A DNA stretch of 64,000 nucleotides from JAUIIK01 sp963745675. Lineage in GTDB: Bacteria; Chloroflexota; Chloroflexia; Thermomicrobiales; CFX8. The translations under genes and the position numbers were made by a program. Every line of letters starts with the position of its first letter. Position 1 is the first letter of the stretch. Under the pieces are notes generated by a model. The model made no database searches, was not told the DNA's origin, and saw only the letters and a list, made by a program, of their open reading frames with translations. The stretch covers positions 372,001 through 436,000 of the forward strand of contig CAVUYM010000009.1 in assembly GCA_963745675.1 (NCBI GenBank), given 5' to 3'. Of the stretch, positions 28,924 to 37,796 are shown in pieces.

Positions 28924-29953
28924 CGAGGCGCTCCGGCGACGGTTCAGAAGCGCGACACGACCAGCAAGAACTATCAGCGCAACGAAGCCGCCAAAGAGAA
29001 AGATGTCCTGTCTGATCAACTCCGCCCGTTTGCGGGCTCTGACGACAGCGCCTCCGGTGTCGCTCCCGGTCGGACGATGACCGCACCGGTTGCCGCCGTC
29101 GGCGTGCTGGAAGGTGTCGCCTCAGTGGCTCGGGTCGGAGTCTCAGTACTCGTCGGTTGCGAGGTTGGGGTGGGCGTCGCAGTGGGCGGTGTGAGTGTTG
29201 CTGTCGGAGTGCGCTACTTGACGGCGGTGTTGCGATTGCAGTTGCCGTCGCTGTCGATCGTTAGCGGTCGTAGAAGATTGGGTCGCCGGTCAGGAGTAGG
29301 CGTTGGCGGGAGTGGCGACGGCGCTGGCGTGGTCGTCAAAGTTGGGACTGTGCTCGGCAGTGATTGTTGGCGTAGCAGTCGGCGGAGCGGGCTGTCGGGG
29401 TAGCAGGAAGCATTGTCGCGGTCGGCTCGGGCGAGCGGTTAAATCCCGTTATTGTGGCGATTTCATCGATCGTGACCGGTGGCAGGCCGTGGTTCGCCCG
29501 CCGTCCATGACCAACCGTCGATGTCTCCGTCCGCCAACTGGCGGGCGGTTGGCCCGCGCGGCTGGGACACCCACTGCCCGCCGGTGTAGTTGAAGTAGTT
29601 CCAGAAGTAGGCGGGGTTGCCATACGACTGGCAGTAGCAATTATCGGCCGGGCAGCCCTCGCCATTGATCGCGCATATGCCGATGCCGAGTCCTCCAAAC
29701 GGCGTGACGATCAGGTCCAGCCCAGAGCGTAACAGGAGATCTTCGCCACTGATCGTCTCGTCATCGAACTCTACATAAGCATAGACGAGTGTGCCGTCGC
29801 CATGACGCACAACCAGTCCGGCACCGTTCCTCCTGGACTTGCTGAGCGCCGACCGGCGTCGAGGCGCAAGGAGTCACCAGCAAGGAGGAGAAGAGCGATT
29901 GCGCCCGCACGAAGCAGGTGCTGGACGCTTGTCATGGCGACGGCTCTGATCAT
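28920..29953 (-). CDS. membrane-anchored DUF4430 (transcobalamin C-domain-like) protein, frameshifted
   Basis: Signal peptide (HLLRAGAIALLLLA) at 29953. A DUF4430 domain follows (about 29830-29480): VRHGDGTLVYAYVEFDDETI, SGEDLLLRSGLDLIVTPFGG, a Cys-rich CAINGEGCPADNCYCQ, then AYFWNYFNYTGGQWV and DGDIDGWSW. Next comes a Thr/Pro stalk of about 110 residues (TPTATLTPPTATPTPTSQP and similar), and a C-terminal membrane helix IFLFGGFVALIVLAG with an Arg-rich tail. DUF4430 is homologous to the C-terminal beta domain of transcobalamin and intrinsic factor. At least four indels occur. The start follows the upstream stop directly and the stop overlaps ecfT, so it belongs to the riboswitch operon; probably an external B12-binding or B12-handover component. 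Confidence 0.82.
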
Positions 29954-31246
29954 CTAGTTGCCGGTCAGTCCGAGTTGCTCCGCGCCCAGTACGGCCCTGG
30001 AGGATGTCGAAATTCTCCGGCCAGGCGTCCGGGTGATGTTCGAACCGGGTGCGTTCGAAGTACTGCATCTCAACGCCATCCTGAATGAAGGTCTCGGTGA
30101 GCGGGTAGCCGAAGATCTTGAGGCCGCCGTTCGCTTCCCAGTACTGGGCGAATGGACCGCAGACGTTGTGAAAGGTCTCGACGAAGTAGAGGCAGCCCGT
30201 CGAGACCAAGGCCTGTGGCAGGCTGGCAGCGCTTCATCGACGGCTTCGCGCCGTCACGGCGGAGGCGCAGCGCCGAGATGGCCGATCGGCAAGGCCACGC
30301 CGACGAGGGCCGGGATCGCCTGGACGGTCGCAAACATGTTGTCCTCGGGGAAGTCGAGCAGCCATGTCGAGCGAGCCCGATGGTTGCTGGAATGTTGCCA
30401 GCGCTGCGACAGCGTCGCCGTTCGGGAGCGTTGAGGGGTTGCGGCCGGCTGCGATGTAGGCCTGGATCGCGAGAGCCGTCGAGTTGGCGTCACCCACTAG
30501 CGGTGAGACGGAAGCGTCAAATGCGAACGAGCCGTCCGGTGCCTGGAACGATTCGAGATAGTCCAGTCCGCGCGGCGAGCGCATCATGCCGGCGCCCGCG
30601 GCGCACGAGCGCCTGAATGACGATCGCCGTCGTGTTCGAATCGCCGCTGCCGGGCGTCGTGTCGCCATTGAAGTTCCATGAGCCGTCTTCGATCTGGCTG
30701 TCGAGCAGGAGACCTATCGCGCCTGTTTCGACCGGCTCTCCAATCGCCCGAAGTGCCAGAATTGCGTAGGCCTGGGTGAATAGTCCCGGGCCGTAGCTGC
30801 CGGTAGATGGGTCATAGCTATTCGCTATCGCCGCGACCAGATCGACGCCTTCGACGTTCGCCGGATCAAAATCTCGCCCTGCGGCGGCGTGAAGCGCCAG
30901 CATGAGCTTCGCTGCGGCTCCGGAGTTATCGGCGGCGTCCGCGGCGAGACCGCGCAGGTAGGAAACCGGATCTGCGCCAGTGGAACTCACGAATGTCGCC
31001 GGATCGATGCCGGTCGATGCTATCGCGACGACTGCGTCGGCAGTTGTCGAAGGATCGGCTTCGCCGCTGAAGCCCGGGAACGCCCCATTCTCAAGTTGCT
31101 GGCTAGCCAGCCAGTCGACGGCGCCTGGACGCGGCATCCGGTTGTATCTCGACTGCTGAAGTAGTCGGTATCAGCCCAACGAGCATCGTCAGGCTGAGCA
31201 ATAGCGTTGCAGCGGCGGCGATCGATCGTCTACGACGAGTCGTCAT
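29954..31246 (-). CDS. secreted alpha-barrel repeat protein (transcobalamin N-domain-like), frameshifted
   Basis: First gene of the cobalamin operon. A signal peptide starts at the ATG at 31246 (TTRRRRS then AAAATLLLSLTMLVGLIPTT; GGGAG upstream). Then come squalene-cyclase/prenyltransferase-type alpha/alpha repeats: RPGAVDWLASQQLENGAFPG, LFTQAYAILALRAIGEPVET, IGLLLDSQIEDGSWNFNGD, RGLDYLESFQAPDGSFAFD, ALAIQAYIAAGRNP, each with a QxxDGSW/F-like turn. The last quarter is a different domain: CLYFVETFHNVCGPFAQYWE then GGLKIFGYPLTETFIQDG. Indels are near 31130, 30600, 30380 and 30230. It ends LGAEQLGLTGN at 29954. The alpha/alpha barrel is the fold of the transcobalamin N-domain, which suggests B12 capture outside the cell. 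Confidence 0.8.
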
Positions 31247-31296
31247 CCTCGGAACTCCCTTCAGGCTGGATTTCAGTGTTGAAATCCCGGCCAAAC

Positions 31297-31325
31297 AAAA
31301 AACCCGCTTCGAGCGGGCGAAGCGG
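31297..31325 (-). terminator. expression-platform terminator of the cobalamin riboswitch
   Basis: On the minus strand, CCGCTTCG-CCCGCT-CGAAGCGG is followed by G and six T. An alternative CCCGCT/AGCGGG pairing uses the same bases. It lies between the riboswitch aptamer and the first structural gene, 50 bases before the ATG at 31246. This indicates control by premature termination when cobalamin is bound. Confidence 0.85.
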
Positions 31326-31384
31326 ATGAGGGAGCTAGAGGTGCGTCCCGTCCGCCTCTCTACACTTTGCTCGAAGTGCGAAAG

Positions 31385-31520
31385 GCCCGGTCCGCGGCAG
31401 GTATTCTGGCTTCGTACGTTGGACGCACGTTACAGTTGCGGCACAGCGCCGGTATTTCACCGGACTTCCCCTGGGTGTGTCCCATGCGATCGGGGCACCC
31501 GCTACCGGAGGCAGTATTCG
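31385..31520 (-). ncRNA. cobalamin riboswitch (AdoCbl/B12 aptamer)
   Basis: Read on the minus strand, the B12-box landmarks appear in the right order: GCGGGTGCCCCG near 31495, GGGGAAGTCCGGTGAAATAC near 31465, CCGGCGCTGTGCCGCAACTG near 31445, and the B12 box GAAGCCAGAATACCTGCC at 31412-31395. A rho-independent terminator follows at 31297-31325. On the same strand it precedes a secreted repeat protein, a DUF4430 protein and an ECF module, all fitting vitamin B12 uptake. A TTGACA at 31561-31556 may be the operon -35 box; its -10 (around 31535) is poor. Confidence 0.95.
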
Positions 31521-31663
31521 CTTGTAACCGCAGTCTCACACAGTGATCGTACATATGTCAATGTTCACACTACGTTTCGGTGTGTGCTGCGGGTAGTCGC
31601 ATGATGCGCGGTGTTCCATCCGCGCTAGCATTCTCGTACATCGCGGTAGGTGACGAGCTTGAG

Positions 31664-32520
31664 ATGAGCCTCCCGCAGTCCGACGCCGTGGAGACGGTTG
31701 CAAAAGAACGGAGTGGGCTATTGACTGACGAAGGTTCCGTGCTGGTCGTCTGCGCGATGGACTCCGAGGCGGTACACCTGCGCACAATGCTGGATCAGGT
31801 TGAGGAAGCACCCATTGCCCGCTGGCGTCGTTCGCGAGGAATGATCGACAACGTCGCAGTCGATCTCGTCGTTTGCGGGATCGGGCTGGCCTATTCGGCG
31901 GCGGCGACTTCCGCGGCGCTGATCGACACGAGACCGACGGCGATCCTCAATTATGGCTGTGCTGGAGCGCATCGGGCGGACATCCACGCCGGAGACGTCA
32001 TCGTCGGCGAGTTCCGTCGCTCACCTCGCTTCTTACGTGCATCAGCCCGATGGAACGAAGCATCTCTTCGGCTTTCGATCAGGAGAGGACGTCAGGAGAT
32101 TCCCATCACATTCGATCAGTTGCCAACTGACCGGATGCTGGTGGAGTGTGCCCGGCAGGCGGCAGAAGTCACAGAACTTCCTTCCTGGCCCGGTGCGGCG
32201 GGAGATCCTACTATCCATTTCGGGCCGGTTGGTTCAGCTGATATCTGGACGCAACATATCGAGACGATTCAATTCCACCACGCGACGCATGGAACCCTCT
32301 GCGAAGATATGGAAGCGGCCGCCATCGCTCAGATAGCGGCGCTCTTTGGCGTGCCATTTCTGACGATCAAGGACATCTCCAACAACGAACTGCAGAAGGC
32401 GACGGCCTTCGAGGGCGCGGATTCTGGCGCGGGCTTGCTAGATGACGTCGTTGACCAGGTAGGGCTGCGCGCGGCGATGCTTGCGGCGGCGGCGATCCAA
32501 CGATTTGGGGAAATCGATGA
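31664..32520 (+). CDS. MTA/SAH-nucleosidase-like phosphorylase-fold protein, frame broken at the end
   Basis: Purine nucleoside phosphorylase/MTAN fold. GSVLVVCAMDSEAVHLRTML is the N-terminal strand with the first acid. ILNYGCAGAHRADIHAGDVI is the central strand with the Gly-rich turn. CEDMEAAAIAQIAALFGVPF carries the M-E-x-A ribose-binding Glu, followed by LTIKDISNNE with the catalytic Asp. It may hydrolyse methylthioadenosine/S-adenosylhomocysteine or futalosine. The long open frame runs on into the next gene, but one indel before 32517 would end it at a TGA overlapping the downstream ATG. The ATG at 31664 is preceded by GACGAGCTTGAG; in-frame codons further upstream are possible. It is divergent from the riboswitch operon. 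Confidence 0.8.
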
Positions 32521-33177
32521 GCTACGAACTGGACCATGTGCTGATCTGTGCACCGGTCGGCGCCCCATGGCCGATCAGCTTGTTGAAGCTGGCTTTGCGG
32601 AAGGCACGCCGAACCGGCATCCCGGACAGGGCACGGCTAACCGGCGCTTCTTCTTCGACAACGCCTTCATCGAATTCATCTGGGTTGCGGACGAAGCTGA
32701 GATTCGTAGCGATCTCGTCGCGCCAACGCGCCTCTGGGAGCGGATGAATTGGCGTGAGTCAGGGGCATCTCCTTTCGAGATCTGCATCCGACCGGTCGGC
32801 GATCAGCCCGGTGAGATCCCATTCTCGACCTTCTCCTATCGCCCGCCGTATCTACCGCCCGGCGACGAGATCCCGATGGCGGATCAGGTGCCAGTCGAGG
32901 AACCCGGATCGTTCGTCAATCTAGCGGGGAAGGCGCCCGCCAGGAACCTTGCAAACGTACAGCCGCTCGACCACCCCAACGGCGCTCGAAACATCAAGCA
33001 ATCCGACTAACCGTGCCCGGCGCGTCCTCTTCAGACGTCAGACGCGCGCTGACGGATCTCGGAATCGCGCGGTATCAGAACGGGAAAGAACACGCGCTTG
33101 AGATCGATTTCGGCGGCAGCACCGGCAGTAATTCACTCAACTTGCGACCGGAGCTTGCGGTGATATTGAACTGGTAG
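32517..33177 (+). CDS. VOC/glyoxalase-like domain protein, frameshifted
   Basis: Reconstructed single-domain protein of about 220 residues. The start SYELDHVLICAPVGAP at 32517 is in one frame. MADQLVEAGFAEGTPNRHPG and RRFFFDNAFIEFIWVADEAE follow after a break near 32568. A second break near 33000 restores the normal C-terminus ALEIDFGGSTGSNSLNLRPE ending at a TAG at 33175-33177. The H-P-G-Q-G-T and F-F-D-N-A-x-I-E-x-I-W patterns mark the glyoxalase-like family with a metal-site His and Glu. Overlap with the nucleosidase gene (ATGA) suggests co-translation. The substrate is unknown. Confidence 0.75.
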
Positions 33178-33436
33178 GTCACAAGACATCCGTCCGTCTG
33201 CCGAGCCGGGTAGTAGCGGTAACAACCGCGCGTCGATGGACGAGACAGTGCTGTCGGAAACACAGCGATTCGAAAGTACTATGCATCTCCCGATTTTGAT
33301 GTGATGGCAAGCATCCATTGTAGCTATACCGCTAACAACGGGACCATTCGCACTTCGTAACATTCAGACTCGACTAATACAGTTGGTTAGTGTCGGTTTG
33401 AGGTGTATGCGGCAGCTGACTCAATGAGAGAATGCG

Positions 33437-35104
33437 ATGGCGTCGGCAGAATATTCAAGCGATCCGCGAAGGTGGATTGTTCCAACTCATAACCGCCCAG
33501 ACTTGGCCGACAACTATTCCCCTGGCCTGTCGGATATTAGCGGTGCGGCACCGGGTTTAGCCGGTGCCATGAGGACCATTAGTGAGCGCAGGCTCCTGGG
33601 GTTATGCATGGCATTCATTGCCGGGCTTGTGGTCGCCTGGGCGCTTGCCGCTATATTCATCGAACAAGTGCAGTTTATGCTCTTCGCGCCGACTGCCAAG
33701 GCCGGGATTGAAGTCGTTCTGGCATGTTCCAGCCTCTTCGCATCGCTTGTGCTGTTCCTCTTCCCCGATCAGGGGTCGCGGTCGCGCCTACGCTGGATTG
33801 CGACCGGCTTCCTGATGATCGGACTTGGCGGCGCGCTTTTTGGATATGCGACGCCCCTGGTAGCTTCGGTATCGCCGAATACTTCAATGTACCTTTCATT
33901 GGCGGTGAGAATTGGTGCCGGGCTGATGGTCGCAATCGGCCTTCTGTCACCGGTGCCTCGTTCGCTGCCACGGTCCCAGATCTTCGCGATCATCGCTATT
34001 TTCATGTCGTTAACCGCGCTTATCGGCATGCTCTCCCGTCATCTGCCAGCTCTGGTACGTGGCGACAGCACTGAAGCCGCGCTGCTCCACAACGTGTCGC
34101 TGATGCCAGATCTGACGGTGTGGCACTGGGGGCTGTCCCTGATACCGCTCCTGCTCTTTTCCGCCGCCGCAATTGGATCTTTCCGTCACTATCCAGGGCA
34201 TACATATGGCGGTTGGCTCGTCGTTGTATTGACGGTGATGGCCGGTGCTCAACTGCACATAATCTTCTGGCCGTCTGCGTATAGTCCGGAAATTACCACT
34301 GCGACTCTTCTTCGAGCGGGGCTGATGATCGTCCTCGTCGCCGGCGCTTCGCTCGAATTGCGGGCAATCGCCCAGGAGCGGACGAGGTTGCTCAAGCAGG
34401 AACGAGAATACGCTCAGGGGCTCCAGGATCTCGTCAAGCTACGAGCGGACTTCACGGCGATGGTCGCACATGAACTCACGTCGCCAATAGCGGCGATTCA
34501 GCAATTCACCGAGATATTTGCGCTTGGTGATCTTTCGCCGCAACAACGCAAGGCAGTCGAAGCGATCGGTACGGAACTTCGATCGGTGGACGCGTTGATC
34601 GACGATGTTCAGACTATTTCGACACTCGCTAGCGCGGATTTTTCTGTCGATTGTCGTAGGGTGCCGATTGCCGAGATCATAGCTCTCGCCGATAGCTCTG
34701 CTGCAGTTGTCGCGGACCACCACCCCGTCACATTCGACAGTTCCGAATCATTTGAGGTTGTTGCAGACCCGGAACGTATCGGGCAGGTCCTACGGAATCT
34801 GATATCGAATGCCTCCAAGTATTCACCGCCCGGCTCTCCGATCGAAATCCGCGTTGGCCGTGAATCCGACCGGGCGCGTATCGCGGTTGTCGACCGCGGA
34901 TATGGAGTTCATCCGGAAGATCTGGGGAGCGTCTTTGAAAAGTTCAGACGAGGTCGTTTCGTAGAAGGTCGCAACACCGCCGGTAAGGGGCTCGGATTAT
35001 ATCTATCGCAAGGCATCCTCCGTGCTCATCGCTCGGAGTTGCAGGTAGAGTCCAACCTGGGCGAGGGGTCAGTCTTCTGGTTTACGCTTGCGATCGCCGA
35101 ATGA
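33437..35104 (+). CDS. membrane sensor histidine kinase
   Basis: 555-residue kinase. The N-terminal half holds about eight membrane helices (from LLGLCMAFIAGLVVAWALAA to about residue 300), a membrane-embedded sensor type. A short coiled linker (ELRAIAQERTRLLKQEREYA) follows, then HisKA with the phospho-acceptor in DFTAMVAHELTSPIAAIQQF. The HATPase domain has its N box at VLRNLISNASKYSPPGSP, the G1 box at VVDRGYGVHPEDLG and the G2 box at GKGLGLYLSQGIL. Its stop overlaps the response-regulator start (ATGA). The signal is unknown. Confidence 0.95.
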   Translation: MASAEYSSDPRRWIVPTHNRPDLADNYSPGLSDISGAAPGLAGAMRTISERRLLGLCMAFIAGLVVAWALAAIFIEQVQFMLFAPTAKAGIEVVLACSSLFASLVLFLFPDQGSRSRLRWIATGFLMIGLGGALFGYATPLVASVSPNTSMYLSLAVRIGAGLMVAIGLLSPVPRSLPRSQIFAIIAIFMSLTALIGMLSRHLPALVRGDSTEAALLHNVSLMPDLTVWHWGLSLIPLLLFSAAAIGSFRHYPGHTYGGWLVVVLTVMAGAQLHIIFWPSAYSPEITTATLLRAGLMIVLVAGASLELRAIAQERTRLLKQEREYAQGLQDLVKLRADFTAMVAHELTSPIAAIQQFTEIFALGDLSPQQRKAVEAIGTELRSVDALIDDVQTISTLASADFSVDCRRVPIAEIIALADSSAAVVADHHPVTFDSSESFEVVADPERIGQVLRNLISNASKYSPPGSPIEIRVGRESDRARIAVVDRGYGVHPEDLGSVFEKFRRGRFVEGRNTAGKGLGLYLSQGILRAHRSELQVESNLGEGSVFWFTLAIAE

Positions 35105-35802
35105 TCCATCTCCTGCTTGTTGACGACCATGCCTCATTTCGCGAGTCGTTAGCGTTTCTCCTCGATCATCAAGCCGACATTACGATATCTGGTCAGGCTG
35201 GATCGCTAAGCGAAGCACGGCGAATCATCCCTGAACTCGATGTCGATATTGCTCTTGTCGATCTCCATTTGCCGGATGGCAGCGGGGTAGATCTCATTAG
35301 AGATATGCGACGGCTCAACCCCGAAGCCCTCATCCTGGTGATAACCGGCGCGCGGGACGAGTTGTCGCACGCAATGGCCCTCGAAGCCGGTGCGTCCGGT
35401 ATTCTAAACAAGATAGTTCCAACCTCGACCATCATCGATGCAATTCGGCGTCTCGCCGAAGGAGAACAGATACTGACGGTTCGTGAAACCATGGATCTGT
35501 TCCGTCTGGTCGGCAATTGGCGCTTGCAGCACCGCGATGTCGTTTTCGCGCTCGACTCGCTGACGCCACGAGAACATGAGATCCTCGAAGCGCTTGCTGA
35601 TGGACTGAGCGACAAAGAGATTGCCCTGCGCTTCTCGATCGGTGCGAAGACTGTCCGCAATCACATGACAAGCATCCTTGGAAAACTCGGCGTTGACTCT
35701 CGTCTCCAGGCTCTATTACTCGCCATTCGTCACGGTGCCATCGAGCTTGCCCTCGATACCGATCCTGTATCGCTACCACCGGGACATTTGTCCCAGCGCT
35801 AG
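35101..35802 (+). CDS. NarL/LuxR family response regulator
   Basis: 233-residue two-domain regulator. The receiver domain has acidic residues in LLLVDDHASFRESL, the phospho-Asp in VDIALVDLHLPDGSGVDLIR, and the conserved Thr/Lys positions around LVITGAR and GILNKIVPTS. The C-terminal LuxR-type helix-turn-helix reads LTPREHEILEALADGLSDKE, then FSIGAKTVRNHMTSILGKLG. It is translationally coupled to the kinase and is its evident partner. The nearest downstream gene is TadG-like, a possible but unproven target. Confidence 0.95.
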   Translation: MIHLLLVDDHASFRESLAFLLDHQADITISGQAGSLSEARRIIPELDVDIALVDLHLPDGSGVDLIRDMRRLNPEALILVITGARDELSHAMALEAGASGILNKIVPTSTIIDAIRRLAEGEQILTVRETMDLFRLVGNWRLQHRDVVFALDSLTPREHEILEALADGLSDKEIALRFSIGAKTVRNHMTSILGKLGVDSRLQALLLAIRHGAIELALDTDPVSLPPGHLSQR

Positions 35803-35942
35803 TCGGGGCATTCCCCTGATGATTACTTCAAGGCAACTCCCTACTATATAAGTAGACGAATACCCTGTCCTGGGTGCTCGCAGCGATGAGTCGCGCCCGA
35901 TGGTCTTGATGAGCATCGCGGCACTCCGAGATAGAGCAGAAG

Positions 35943-37166
35943 ATGAGATCACTACTCAAAGGCAGACTCGCCCAATTCCGTAGCCGCCGCTCTCATAGCG
36001 CTCAAGCACTCATCATGTTCGCGCTTATGTTGCCGGTTCTTGTGATGTCTCTCGCGTTGTCAATCGACGTTGGGTATCTGATGGCTGAGCGTCGCCAGGT
36101 TCAATCCGGTGCGGATGCCGGCGCACTCGCCGCCGCTATCTCCGCCATGCATAACCGCTCTTCTACGGAGGTGACGAACTCCGGCAAGAATTATGGATCG
36201 GTCAACACCGGCGTAGCAGTCGGCAACGTCATCGTGAACCGCCCCCCACTTACTGGCTCCCACAAGGGCAACACTGACTATGTTGAAGTGATCATCTCGA
36301 AACCGGTCAAGAAGTTTTTCATCGGAGCTGTTTACACAGGAAATTGGGAAGTTTCTGCGCGCGCAGTTGCTGGTTTCGGACGCCTGGACAAACGCGCATA
36401 TGCACTTATCGCGCTGAAGAGCCCTGGGATCTATATCAATGGCACGACCAGCGTTTACCTGCAGGGCAAGAGTAGCGCTATGTCCAATGCTGGCATCTCA
36501 TCGAGCGGTAATTCCAACATCTTCTCCGTTGGCGGCTATCTCGATGCTGTCGGGACTATCCAGGGAAACAGTAACTGGGTGGCTCCAGAGGGAATTCGAC
36601 CAGGCATATCAGCTGTTGTCGATCCACTGCTGGGTACCCCGGTTCCGCCGAAGGGGACGCCACGAACGGCTCCGAACTGTTCGGATGACTGCACGCTCCA
36701 ACCGGGTTACTACAATAATCAGAATATCACGATCTCGAAGACAGCGACGCTGCAGCCCGGTATTTACTACTTTGACGGATCTAGCCGCCTGAATCTGCAG
36801 AACACCAACTCACTCATCCAGGGTACCGGGGTAATCCTGTACTTTGCGGGTAATTCACAGTTCACGCCCGGAAACGGAGGCATCAAATTGACGACGGCGC
36901 CAACGACGCTGTATACCGGTGGCCTCGATGGGATGGTGCTCTGGATCGCGAACTGCTCCACGTTCGATAGCTCGGGCAACGGGGTCTTCACCGTTGAAGG
37001 CGTCGTCTACGCTCCGTGCTCGCATGTTGAATTGCATGGCACTCCACAAGGGCTGGGTATCCAGGTCATCGTTGGCGATCTGGTCGTAAAAGGCACGAGT
37101 GACTTTCTCGTCACATACAAGGAATACGTGAAGATCTCCACGCCGGGAGTCTTCCTGGCTGAGTAG
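35943..37166 (+). CDS. TadG/TadE-like pilus-assembly or secreted surface protein
   Basis: 407-residue protein with the TadE/G N-terminal signature: a basic start, then SAQALIMFALMLPVLVMSLA as single membrane helix, IDVGYLMAERRQVQSGADAG and ALAAAISAM. The rest is extracytoplasmic: a beta-rich region with GNSNIFSVGGYLDAVGTIQG and a Cys pair in APNCSDDCTLQPGYY. The segment LQPGIYYFDGSSRLNLQNTN onward looks like a right-handed parallel beta-helix. No other tad genes are nearby. It follows the two-component system by 140 bases that contain a CTACT-ATATA-AGTAG palindrome. Confidence 0.85.
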   Translation: MRSLLKGRLAQFRSRRSHSAQALIMFALMLPVLVMSLALSIDVGYLMAERRQVQSGADAGALAAAISAMHNRSSTEVTNSGKNYGSVNTGVAVGNVIVNRPPLTGSHKGNTDYVEVIISKPVKKFFIGAVYTGNWEVSARAVAGFGRLDKRAYALIALKSPGIYINGTTSVYLQGKSSAMSNAGISSSGNSNIFSVGGYLDAVGTIQGNSNWVAPEGIRPGISAVVDPLLGTPVPPKGTPRTAPNCSDDCTLQPGYYNNQNITISKTATLQPGIYYFDGSSRLNLQNTNSLIQGTGVILYFAGNSQFTPGNGGIKLTTAPTTLYTGGLDGMVLWIANCSTFDSSGNGVFTVEGVVYAPCSHVELHGTPQGLGIQVIVGDLVVKGTSDFLVTYKEYVKISTPGVFLAE

Positions 37167-37176
37167 CAAGCGTTGT

Positions 37177-37224
37177 CCCTCAGGTGTTTGCTGCTAACGC
37201 AGTGAAACGCCTGAGGGATTTTTC
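37177..37224 (+). terminator. rho-independent terminator after the TadG-like gene
   Basis: CCCTCAGG-T-GTTT pairs with AAAC-G-CCTGAGGG (12 Watson-Crick pairs and one wobble) and is followed by ATTTTTC. Confidence 0.85.
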
Positions 37225-37796
37225 GTTAATCGTTTTGGCGACAGCTGCTGGCACCGTATGGACTATTGTTCGATTCGATGTCCTGGAGCGGTATTTCGAT
37301 CAAGAGCCGGATCGACGACAAACGATTGCGCTTGCGCTCGTTGGCACTTCCATAGCACCCAATCCTTCAACTCACAGGCTGCAGTAGCACTGTCACGATG
37401 AGCACGACAGTGTTGCGACACGTCATTGTTTACCGTTGATGAGATGATCTCCGACTGTAACGTCGCCAATTGCTTGCTTCGTTTCGATCGGCGCCAGCCC
37501 AAAACCTCTGATCTGGATTTCGTGCGACAAAAGCCCGCGGGGTAAACGCCCCGACCTCCAACCCAATCGAAGGGTGAAGCCGCACTGCTAGTGCGATCAT
37601 TCCGTACTCTCCTCATATGGGAGCGACGAGGGTGTGGCGTCCGACGCCAACACTCATCGACGTGCGAGGTCCAAGCTCCATCGCGACAGGGCTCCCACGG
37701 GATTTTCCGTTGCTGTGGAGCTTGCGGTGAGTGTTTGGCACTGGTGCTACCATCCCGTGATATAAAGCCGCGTAGGTGCAGATTGAGGAGCCGATC
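37225..37796 (+). other. 572-base region rich in short inverted repeats, no gene found
   Basis: No ORF here looks coding; the 67-codon ORF at 37184-37387 starts inside the terminator. Several stems lie in the distal part: CGGGGT/GCCCCG near 37540-37557, GCACT/AGTGC near 37585-37597, an imperfect GTGTGGCGTC/GACGCCAACAC near 37630-37655, and AAGCTCCA/TGGAGCTT near 37674-37723. They precede the repeat-protein gene and could be leader RNA structure or remnants. Confidence 0.4.

Noticed and set aside
29077..29403. Val/Gly-rich plus-strand ORF
   Set aside because: It is the complement of the Thr/Pro-rich stalk of the minus-strand DUF4430 protein; low complexity explains the long open frame.
37184..37387. 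67-codon ORF after the TadG-like gene
   Set aside because: It begins inside the rho-independent terminator and has no ribosome site or family features.
37738..37755. sigma-54-like promoter (TGGCACTGGTGCT)
   Set aside because: The spacing between the GG and GC elements is one base short and no activator gene or binding site is near.
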